Of a stretch of DNA of 50,351 nucleotides, positions 17,108 to 24,611 are shown piece by piece; position 1 is the first letter of the stretch; each line of letters begins with the position of its first letter. Both the position numbers and the translations under genes were made by a program. Origin of the DNA: CAYTCZ01 sp964436315 (GTDB lineage: Bacteria; Actinomycetota; Thermoleophilia; Gaiellales; Gaiellaceae); the NCBI GenBank assembly GCA_964436315.1, contig CAYTCZ010000008.1:1-50351 (forward strand), given 5' to 3'. Below the pieces are notes generated by a model. That model was not told where the DNA came from. It made no database searches and saw nothing but the letters and a program-made list of their open reading frames with translations.

Positions 17108-18268
17108 GTGCCGCTCAGCCGACGATCCAACGACGATCTCGAAGGCATCTTTCTTGCGCGGCCGCCGCAACTCGAGGGCGAGAAGCGGCTTGCGGTCAAG
17201 GATCTCTTCGACACCGAAGGCTTGACGACGACCTACGGGTCGGTGATCTTCCGCGATCATGTTCCGACTCGAACCGCAGAGGCCGTTCGACGGCTCGAGG
17301 ACTCTGGATACCAGTCGGTCGGAAAGACGAATCTCCACGAGTTCGCCTACGGTGTAACGTCGCAGAATCCGCATTTCGGCACCGTGCCGAACCCAAGGGC
17401 AAAGGGCCACATCGCCGGCGGCTCGAGCGGCGGATCAGCAGCCGCTCTGGTCGCCGGGCTCGCGGATGCCGCACTCGGAACGGACTCGGGTGGCTCGATC
17501 CGAATTCCGGCTGCGTGTTGCGGGATCGTGGGATTCAAGCCCACGTACGGGCTCGTCTCAACGGATGGGTGCTTCCCGCTCGCGGCGAGTTTCGATCACG
17601 CCGGACCGATGGCCCGATCGGTTCCCGAGTGCGCGGCGATGATGGAAGCTCTCGTCCCGGGTATCGGTAGACGCTGGCTCGAGAACGTCGAACAGGTCGA
17701 GGTGGGAGTCGCATGGCTGGAGCACTGCGATCCACTCGTTCGCGTACGAGTCGAGGACGCCGCTGCACATTTCCCGAATCAACGCCGCATCAACCTCCCT
17801 GAGCCGGAGGGTATCGGTGCAGTGTTTATGCGAGAGGTCGCCGCGGTCCATGGCGACCTGTTCGTGGAGCGCGAATCTTGGTATGGCTCGAACGTCCGCG
17901 AGAAGGTGAGACGCTGTCTCGAGGTAACCGACGCGGACTACGAGGCTGGAGTCCGGAGGCGGAACGAATACCACGAGCGGTGGCTCGAGGCGGTCGGCGA
18001 CGTCGACCTCGTTCTCACCCCGACCGTCGGTTTCGTCGCGCCTCCAGACGTGCCCGACGCAGACGAGCGGTTCCGACCCGGACTCATTCGCTTCGTCTAC
18101 CCGTTCAACATCGTCGGCTGGCCGGCCCTCGCCCTGCCCTGTGGCCAAGCAGAAGATGGCTTGCCGGCTTCCGTTCAGCTCGGTGGCCATCCAGGTGACG
18201 ACGCCCTCGTGCTCGCCGCCGGAGAACTCCTGCAGCGCGCGCTTCGGGAGGACGGCGCTATTCCTTAG
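17108..18268 (+). CDS. Amidase signature family hydrolase
   Basis: 386 residues, somewhat short for the family. The Ser-cisSer-Lys triad is visible: Lys in AVKDLFDTEG, the two serines in GGSSGGSAAAL and GTDSGGSIRIPAACCG, followed by GFKPTYGLVST. Related to GatA, but there are no gatB or gatC neighbours and the C-terminus is short, so a free amide hydrolase is more likely than a tRNA amidotransferase. Its stop overlaps the stop region of the acyl-CoA synthetase by 4 bases, tail to tail. Confidence 0.85.
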   Translation: MPLSRRSNDDLEGIFLARPPQLEGEKRLAVKDLFDTEGLTTTYGSVIFRDHVPTRTAEAVRRLEDSGYQSVGKTNLHEFAYGVTSQNPHFGTVPNPRAKGHIAGGSSGGSAAALVAGLADAALGTDSGGSIRIPAACCGIVGFKPTYGLVSTDGCFPLAASFDHAGPMARSVPECAAMMEALVPGIGRRWLENVEQVEVGVAWLEHCDPLVRVRVEDAAAHFPNQRRINLPEPEGIGAVFMREVAAVHGDLFVERESWYGSNVREKVRRCLEVTDADYEAGVRRRNEYHERWLEAVGDVDLVLTPTVGFVAPPDVPDADERFRPGLIRFVYPFNIVGWPALALPCGQAEDGLPASVQLGGHPGDDALVLAAGELLQRALREDGAIP

Positions 18269-19695
18269 GCGCTCTTAAGTCGCGCCTTCTGGACCTTTCC
18301 CATCTCGTTTCGCGGGAGCTCGTCGACGAAACGGACCTCCCGCGGTCGTTTGTGCGGAGCCAGCACCGCCGCGACATGATCTGACAACTCTTCCGGGGCC
18401 GGGATCGAGGTCGGCTCGGGAACGATCCAGGCGACGATTCGCTCGCCGAGATCCGGATCTGCCTCTCCTGTCACCGCGGCCTCCCTCACGGAGGGATGGT
18501 CAAGGAGCGCCCACTCAACCTCGGCCGCGCCCACCTTGAAGCCGCCGACTTTGATGAGGTCGGTCGCCCGGCGCCCGACGATTCGGACGTAGCCATCTGG
18601 CGCTCGCGTGGCGAGATCGCCCGTCACGAACCAACCTTCTCGGAGCGCGTCCCGAGTGGCGTCCGGCCGGTTCAGGTACTCGGTGAAGAGGTTCGGGCCC
18701 CGAATCTCGAGCCCACCGATCGTCTCATCGTCGGCTTCGTCGATGGGGACACCCGCGTCGTCGACGAGACGTACGCTCACCCCGGGGAGCGGCGGGCCTA
18801 CGTACCCGGGACGACGGTCCCCCGATGCCCTGACCGAACAGTTCATGATCGTCTCGGTCATTCCGTAGCGCTCGACGGTCTTCTGGCCGCTCAGCTCTTC
18901 GATCCTTCGAAAATCAGCGGTGGGCAGCGCAGCTGAACCCGAGACGAGGAGACGGGCACCCGCGAGAGCCCTCCCGATCGTCGGGTCCTCATCCCCGGCC
19001 GAGGCCAGACGGTGGTACATCGTGGGCACACCGAACAGCATGGTTCCAGAGCCCGAGAGCGCGTCCGCGACAGCCTCTGGTGAGAAACGGCCGACGTGAA
19101 TGAGTCGTCCGCCACACCGCAGCGGGCCGAGCACGCCGAGGACGAGTCCGTGAACGTGAAAGAGCGGCAGGGCGTGAACCAGCACGTCATTCGCAGTCCA
19201 TTCCCACACGTCGTAGAGGGCATCGAGATTCGAGGCGATCGCCCGACGCGAGAGCACGACGCCCTTCGGCGGTCCGGTGGTTCCTGACGTGTAGATGATG
19301 AGAGCAGGATCCTCGGTGTCGGGCTCGGGCGGTAGCTCGTCGGTACGAGCCCTCACGTCTACGTCGATCCGCTCGAGTCCCTCGCAGCCCCTCGGCAGCT
19401 CGTCGTCGGGGGCAACGAGAATCGCATCCGGCGCCGAGTCCGACACCACGTGCTCGAGCTCCTTCGAGCCGAGTTTTGGATTGAGAGGCACAGCGGCCGC
19501 TCCGCGTGTGAGAACCCCGAGCACACCGACGCATGCCTCGAGCGAAGGTCGAGCCCATACAGCGACGCGAGCTCGGCCTTCGACTCTCGTCGCAACCGCG
19601 GACGCCGCGCCGCGGAGCTCCGCATAGGAGAGAGACCTGTCACCGAACGAGACCGCGCCACTGAGGTCGGAGGCACGCAGACCCGGGAGAAGCAT
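18265..19695 (-). CDS. AMP-dependent acyl-CoA synthetase (malonyl-CoA synthetase-like)
   Basis: About 476 residues of the ANL superfamily. P-loop-like motif YTSGTTGPPKGVVLSR, then HALPLFHVHGLVLG, GRRATDLIKVGGFKV (hinge and core A8) and the catalytic C-terminal lysine in RNEMGKVQKARL. The HVHGL segment and overall length resemble MatB-type malonyl/methylmalonyl-CoA synthetases, but the substrate cannot be fixed. Start set at ATG 19695, with TATCGT 7 bases upstream; GTG 19704 in frame overlaps that -10. Confidence 0.87.
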   Translation of the reverse strand: MLLPGLRASDLSGAVSFGDRSLSYAELRGAASAVATRVEGRARVAVWARPSLEACVGVLGVLTRGAAAVPLNPKLGSKELEHVVSDSAPDAILVAPDDELPRGCEGLERIDVDVRARTDELPPEPDTEDPALIIYTSGTTGPPKGVVLSRRAIASNLDALYDVWEWTANDVLVHALPLFHVHGLVLGVLGPLRCGGRLIHVGRFSPEAVADALSGSGTMLFGVPTMYHRLASAGDEDPTIGRALAGARLLVSGSAALPTADFRRIEELSGQKTVERYGMTETIMNCSVRASGDRRPGYVGPPLPGVSVRLVDDAGVPIDEADDETIGGLEIRGPNLFTEYLNRPDATRDALREGWFVTGDLATRAPDGYVRIVGRRATDLIKVGGFKVGAAEVEWALLDHPSVREAAVTGEADPDLGERIVAWIVPEPTSIPAPEELSDHVAAVLAPHKRPREVRFVDELPRNEMGKVQKARLKSA

Positions 19696-19702
19696 CGGGG
19701 CC

Positions 19703-19708
19703 ACGATA
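19703..19708 (-). promoter_or_regulatory. -10 element TATCGT, leaderless start of the acyl-CoA synthetase
   Basis: Minus strand TATCGT, spacer GGCCCCG (7), ATG 19695. Confidence 0.55.
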
Positions 19709-19758
19709 GCTCACCGGTACCCACGTCTCCGCAAGTCGGAAGCTGTTCGAGAACCCCA

Positions 19759-19780
19759 AGAGGCCGGTTTCCCGGCCTCT
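19759..19780. terminator. Perfect 9-bp hairpin between divergent genes
   Basis: AGAGGCCGG, loop TTTC, CCGGCCTCT. Strong stem without a T-run. It lies between two divergent genes, where a terminator would not be expected, so it may be an operator, a leader hairpin, or a remnant of a lost gene's end. Confidence 0.5.
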
Positions 19781-19827
19781 CTTCTCGGATCGTCGCAATC
19801 CGGTTATGCCTATTAGATCGCTGATCG

Positions 19828-19846
19828 CCGGATGAGATTCATCCGG
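19828..19846. promoter_or_regulatory. Dyad element upstream of the HtrA-type protease
   Basis: CCGGATGA, GAT, TCATCCGG: a perfect 8-bp inverted repeat 87 bases before ATG 19934. Candidate operator for a dimeric regulator or a leader hairpin. No regulator can be named. Confidence 0.4.
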
Positions 19847-19933
19847 TAGGAAAAGTGAGAGCTGAATCCCCCGAGGACTCGGTTCGGTCAGACATCGTGA
19901 CAGGACTTTTGGACTGGAAACGAGGATTCTCCA

Positions 19934-21055
19934 ATGACACGCGCGAAGATTGTGCGCCTCCCCGTCGTCGCCGCCGTGGCAGTCGGGCTGGCGGCCGGAA
20001 TAGGTATTTCGACACTGACGGACGGCGACGAGCAGGCCCCGCTCGCGGCTCCAGCCGTGGCGCTCTCAACAGAGGCCGGACCGAGCACTGCGGGAGGGCA
20101 GATCCAGCAGGTGCTTCCTCCGATTCTCGATGGAGATCCCGGCACGTTCGGGCGGATTCCTGATGTGGTCGAAGCCGTTCAGCCGACCGTCACGAGCATC
20201 CTCGTTCGCCTTTCAGAGGGTGGCGCAGAGGGAAGCGGCGTCATCTGGGACGGCAGCCGTGGGCTTGTGATAACGAACAACCACGTCGTCCAGGATGCCG
20301 TCGAGGTCACCGTTGTCCTGATGGACGGCGAGCGGATCGACGCGGAGGTGCTCGCCACCGACCCGACGACGGATCTGGCCCTGCTCACGGTCGACCGGAC
20401 CGACCTTCCGACCGCCCGACTCGCGACAGAGCTTCCGAGAGTTGGCGAGCTTGCGGTGGCCCTCGGCAACCCGCTCGGGTTCGACAACTCCGTGACGGCA
20501 GGCATCGTCTCGGGACTACACCGCACGGTCCCGGCAGGCGGACTTCCGCTCGTCGACCTCGTCCAGACAGACGCCCCGATCTCCCCCGGGAACTCCGGTG
20601 GAGCCCTCGCGAATCAGAACGGCGAGGTGATCGGTATCAACGTCGCGGCCATCCCACCCACTCCGGACACTCGGGCGGTCTCGATCGGTTTTGCGATTCC
20701 GTCCCCGACGGTCTCGAACGTCGTCCAGCAACTCCTCGAGAACGGCGAGGCCCGGCATGCGTTCCTCGGAATCCAGCCGGCCAACCTGACCCCAGAGGTC
20801 GCTGACGAATTCGGTATTCAGGCCGAGCAGGGCGTTGTTGTCGCAGGTCTCGTGACGGGCGGCGCCGCGGAGAGGTTTGGGCTCCTTGTGGGCGACGTGA
20901 TCGTTGCTTTCGACGGCGAGCCGCTCAGGATCGTTGAGGATCTGTTTGCTTCGCTTCGCCAGTATCGGCCCGGCGATTCGGTCGAGCTCGCGATCGATCG
21001 CGATGGTGACGAGATCGTGATCGAAACCGTCTTGGCGGATCAGACCGGACAGTAG
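19934..21055 (+). CDS. HtrA/DegP-type serine protease with PDZ domain
   Basis: 373 residues. N-terminal hydrophobic anchor or signal (LPVVAAVAVGLAAGIGI), a linker, then a trypsin-like domain with the catalytic triad: His in ITNNHVVQDAV, Asp in TTDLALL, Ser in SPGNSGGAL. One C-terminal PDZ domain follows (about 270-365; AERFGLLVGDVIVAFDGEPL). It would act outside the membrane on misfolded proteins. The start has GAGG 9 bases upstream after a 238-base leader region carrying two dyads. Confidence 0.92.
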   Translation: MTRAKIVRLPVVAAVAVGLAAGIGISTLTDGDEQAPLAAPAVALSTEAGPSTAGGQIQQVLPPILDGDPGTFGRIPDVVEAVQPTVTSILVRLSEGGAEGSGVIWDGSRGLVITNNHVVQDAVEVTVVLMDGERIDAEVLATDPTTDLALLTVDRTDLPTARLATELPRVGELAVALGNPLGFDNSVTAGIVSGLHRTVPAGGLPLVDLVQTDAPISPGNSGGALANQNGEVIGINVAAIPPTPDTRAVSIGFAIPSPTVSNVVQQLLENGEARHAFLGIQPANLTPEVADEFGIQAEQGVVVAGLVTGGAAERFGLLVGDVIVAFDGEPLRIVEDLFASLRQYRPGDSVELAIDRDGDEIVIETVLADQTGQ

Positions 21056-21110
21056 CTGGGAATCCATCCCTCGCTCGTCGGGTCACACCGCGAAACAGAC
21101 GCTTCGCTTC

Positions 21111-22031
21111 TCGACGCGAGGCTGGCAACCGGATTTCTCGAACGCAGTCGTCCCGCTCAGTGAGTTTCAGAGTGGAGGGCCAGGGAAGGACGGAATTCCA
21201 GCAATCGACGTCCCGCCGTTACCACCGTCGACGAGGCAGACTCGAACATCGATGCGCGCGAGCCGGTGATCGTCCTCGAGGTCGGCGGTGACGTGCGCAT
21301 CTACCCAATTCAGATTCTGATCTGGCACGAGATCATCAACGACACCGTCGGCGGAGTTCCGGTGGCCGTGACGTTCTGTCCGCTCTGCAACGCGGCCCTC
21401 GTCTTCGAGCGCACACTCGACGGTCAGCTGCTCGATTTCGGAACGACCGGCAATCTCAGGAACAACGATCTGGTCATGTTCGATCGCCAGACCGAGACCT
21501 GGTGGCAGCAGTTCGGTGGAGAGGCACTCGCCGGAGAGCTTGCCGGCGCGAAACTGATCCAGGTTCCGGCGACCATGATCGCCTGGGGAGCCGCCATCGG
21601 TGAGCACCCCGACGCACAGGTTCTTTCTCGAGACACCGGATTCGACCGTCCCTACGGAGCCAACTCCTACATCGGTTACGACGACGTCGATAGTCCGCCC
21701 TTCTTCGAGGTTCAGGGCGAAACGGACGACCGACTCGATCCCAAGGAACGCGTCGTCTTCGTCGAACGTGGCGAAGCGGCGATCGCGGTGCCCGTTCACT
21801 GCGCTCGAGGCGGCCGCCTCCATCGAGGTCGAACTCGGCGGCGAAAGGCTCGAAGTCGTGTTCGTCGAGGGAGTTGCATCGTCACTCGACGACGCGAACA
21901 TCGCTCAGGGGCGCGAGGTCGGCTCGGCGGAGGTCCGAAACCTCGAGACGGGTGAGTTCGTCAACTTCGACACGCCGTTCTGGCTCGCGGTTGGTGCGTT
22001 TCGCCCGGATATCGAGATCGTGACCGGCTAG
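21111..22031 (+). pseudogene. DUF3179 family protein, broken by two single-base shifts and lacking a start
   Basis: Three pieces of one DUF3179 protein lie in successive frames. Piece 1 (from 21111) reads RGWQPDFSNAVVPLSEF and GGPGKDGIPAIDVPP. Piece 2 (about 21221-21790) carries the core: YPIQILIWHEIINDTVGGV, VTFCPLCNAALVF, FGTTGNLRNNDLVMFDRQT and RPYGANSYIGYDD. Piece 3 (about 21795-22031) ends FDTPFWLAVGAFRPD. The first break fits loss of one base near 21219; the second fits one extra base in CCCG at 21791-21794. Frame 1 is open back to 21021 but has no ATG, GTG or TTG, so the usual signal peptide is missing. Function of the family is unknown. Confidence 0.85.
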
Positions 22032-22073
22032 ATGGTTGAGAGAGGCACAATGCGAGACGGCTCGCGCTCGAGT

Positions 22074-22805
22074 TCAGGAGATCACAAAGACTGAGCCGTT
22101 GTCGACGAGGCCCAGAGTCTCATCCCTGAAGCTTTCGACGAGCGGCAGGAACTCTTCGGCCGACTCGCGCGCGAGCACGTCTCGCGTAAACACGATCAGA
22201 ACGACGAACTGGCCGTTCGGGTACGGCGCTCCGGCGCCGAAGACGCTCTTGACCTCATAGCCCCTGACGAAACTCTGAGCCGGGATGATCTTCCTCCCCT
22301 GGTGATCCGTGGCGGTAGCCGCGTCTTCGACGAAGAAGAGCCCCGTGCCCATGGTTCTGATCACCTCGAAGTCGTGATGGTCGGCCCACTCAGCAGGCAC
22401 TCCAAGCTCCCGGAGAAGGCGCGCCATCATCGGGACCTCATTGACAAACGAGGCGGTCACGAGTGGGATACCGATGTGTGACCGCGATTTCCGGCGATCG
22501 TTCCAGTTGGACTCCACACCGTGGGTCCCGACGAGGGTCAAGACCGGGGTCGTTGGCTTGAGTTGTTGCGTCGCTCCAGCACCGTCCGCGAGCGCGCGGA
22601 CGAACATCGCAACCTGCTCCGGGAGCGATTCGTAGCCGCACGTCAAGTAGACGCGCGCGAGAACCACCGAGTCTTCAAAGCTCGAATGGACGGTGGCGGC
22701 GAATTCCTGGGCCCCTTGCTCCAGCACGGCAGAGGCTCGGATTGGACCCTCGACGTCTGACCAGAGCTCGCGCAGGGTTGTCTCGGACAGCTCCTCGAGC
22801 TTCAC
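22074..22805 (-). CDS. Unrecognised soluble protein in the sensor-kinase/redox operon
   Basis: 243 residues, no signal peptide or membrane segment. Features that look conserved: VGTHGVESNWNDRRKSRSHIG (His and Asn/Asp rich), VPAEWADHHDFEVIRTMGTGLFFVEDA, and the C-terminal VVLIVFTRDVLAR. I could not place it in a family. GTG 22805 has a good GAGGAGG site. It is the last gene of a minus-strand set, 102 bases after the REC/reductase fusion, and probably shares its mRNA. It may be a sensor or effector of that pathway; this is inference from context only. Confidence 0.72.
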   Translation of the reverse strand: MKLEELSETTLRELWSDVEGPIRASAVLEQGAQEFAATVHSSFEDSVVLARVYLTCGYESLPEQVAMFVRALADGAGATQQLKPTTPVLTLVGTHGVESNWNDRRKSRSHIGIPLVTASFVNEVPMMARLLRELGVPAEWADHHDFEVIRTMGTGLFFVEDAATATDHQGRKIIPAQSFVRGYEVKSVFGAGAPYPNGQFVVLIVFTRDVLARESAEEFLPLVESFRDETLGLVDNGSVFVIS

Positions 22806-22907
22806 AATCCTCCTCTAGGCATCTGTTTCGGTGCGGAGTTATAGAGATGGCGTCGGCCCACTGATCGTCTCACGTACGCGGTTTCACGGTCCGGCGAAGG
22901 CGCCGGC

Positions 22908-24569
22908 TCACACAGAACTCAGATATCGGTGGACGTACATCACTGCCATCGAGCCTTCGCCGACGGCGGAAGCAACCCGCTTCACGGACCCGTGGCGGAC
23001 ATCGCCCGCTGCGAACACGCCCGGGACGTTCGTTTCGAGCATGAACGGGGAACGATCAAGCTGTCCGTAGGCCGCCAGCGCTCCATTCTGTTCGACGTCG
23101 GATCCCGACAGGATGAAGCCGTGGTCGTCTCGCGCGACCACGCCCTCGAGCCAATCCGTGCGCGGCATCGCTCCGATGAAGATAAAGAGCGCAGTCGCCG
23201 AGACGGTTTCCTCTGACTCGCCGCCGTCTCGACTCAGAACGAGCTGCTCGAGCCGACCGTCGCCGATCACCTGCTTGACCTCGGTTCTCGTCCACACCCG
23301 GATGTTGTCGGTTGCCCCGATCTGATCGATCAGGTACTGCGACATCCCCTTCGAGAGCGAGTCGCCCCGCACGAGAAGCGTGACGGTCTCCGCGTAGCGA
23401 GAGAAGTACATCGCAGCTTGACCCGCCGAGTTGGCTCCACCGATGAGGAAGACGTCCCCACCCCGGACAGTTTCCCCCTCGGTCATCGCGGCTCCGTAGT
23501 AGATACCAGCGCCCGTCAGGTCGTCGACCCCCTCGGCGTGGAGCTTCCGATACGAAACCCCTGTCGCGATCAAGAGCGCTCGACAGTTGAGTTGGGTCCC
23601 ATCTGAGAGCTTCACGGTTCGGGACGGTCCCTCGGCGTCAAGCCCAATGACCTTCTGTGCGGTGAGAATTTCGACGCCGAACCGACGCGCCTGACTTACA
23701 GCTCTGCGTGCAAGCTCCCCACCTGACAGCCCGCCGGGGAAGCCGAGGTAGTTCTCGATCCTGGAACTCATTCCCGCCTGTCCCCCCGGCGCCTGCTCCT
23801 CGACCACGAGCGTCCGAAGCCCCTCCGAGGCGCCGTAGACGGCCGCGGCCAGTCCGGCCGGACCCGCCCCGACGATGACGAGTTGGTAGAAGGGCATCTC
23901 AACGCTCGTCTGAAGACCAACTCTGTCGGCAAGTTCGCGATTCTCGGGCTTGGCGAGCGTCGAGCCGTCCGGGAAGAACACGCACGGGAGATCGGTGGTT
24001 TCTGATCCGGCCAGCTTGACGAGTTGGCGCGCCTCCTCGCTCGTCTCCGGGTCAAGCCAGAGATACGGAATCTGATTCCGCGCAAGAAAGTCCTTGATCT
24101 GATGCGAGGCCGGGGCCCAGTGGTTGCCGACAACGCGAACACCGTCGAACGGCGGGCGATAGGCCGCCCGCCAATCATCGAGGAGATCGGTGAGCACCGG
24201 ATAGAGCTTCTCGTCCGGCGGATCCCATGGCTTCAGCAGGTAGTGGTCGATCTGAACGTCGTTGATGGCGCTGATCGCCGCGTTCGTATCCGCGTACGCG
24301 GTGAGCAGGACCCGCTTTGCATCTGGATAGACGTCAATTGCCTGCTCCAGAAACTCGACGCCGGTCATCTCGGGCATCCGTTGATCGACGAGGAAAAGGG
24401 CGGCGGGTTCACCGCGACGCTTGAGTTCTCCGAGGACCTCGAGTGCCGACGCGCCGGAATCGGCACGGACGATTCGATAGTCGGCGCCGTACTGGCTCCG
24501 GAGATCGCGTTCGACGGCTCGAAGGACGTCGGTGTCGTCGTCGAGCGTCAGGAGAAAAGGCTTTTCCAC
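22908..24569 (-). CDS. Response regulator fused to glutaredoxin-like and thioredoxin-reductase-like domains
   Basis: 553 residues, three domains. REC (1-125): acidic pocket D10-D12, phosphoacceptor D62 (VDQRMP), T90 and K113 (LLKPWD), all in place. Thioredoxin-fold, glutaredoxin-like (about 140-215): VRVVGNHWAPASHQIKDFL, where the usual CPxC is replaced by HWAPAS. FAD/NADPH domain (about 225-553): VIVGAGPAGLAAAVYGASEG and GGQAGMSSRIENYLGFP, second Rossmann FLIGGANSAGQAAMYFS, and GVFAAGDVR. Where thioredoxin reductase has CATC this protein has YYGAAM (about 357-362), so it cannot do dithiol exchange there. GTG 24569 follows AGAGG. The upstream kinase, 42 bases away, is the obvious partner. Confidence 0.92.
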   Translation of the reverse strand: MEKPFLLTLDDDTDVLRAVERDLRSQYGADYRIVRADSGASALEVLGELKRRGEPAALFLVDQRMPEMTGVEFLEQAIDVYPDAKRVLLTAYADTNAAISAINDVQIDHYLLKPWDPPDEKLYPVLTDLLDDWRAAYRPPFDGVRVVGNHWAPASHQIKDFLARNQIPYLWLDPETSEEARQLVKLAGSETTDLPCVFFPDGSTLAKPENRELADRVGLQTSVEMPFYQLVIVGAGPAGLAAAVYGASEGLRTLVVEEQAPGGQAGMSSRIENYLGFPGGLSGGELARRAVSQARRFGVEILTAQKVIGLDAEGPSRTVKLSDGTQLNCRALLIATGVSYRKLHAEGVDDLTGAGIYYGAAMTEGETVRGGDVFLIGGANSAGQAAMYFSRYAETVTLLVRGDSLSKGMSQYLIDQIGATDNIRVWTRTEVKQVIGDGRLEQLVLSRDGGESEETVSATALFIFIGAMPRTDWLEGVVARDDHGFILSGSDVEQNGALAAYGQLDRSPFMLETNVPGVFAAGDVRHGSVKRVASAVGEGSMAVMYVHRYLSSV

Positions 24570-24611
24570 TGGGTCTACCTCTCGAGGAATTCTAGGGGCC
24601 CGCCGAACAGC

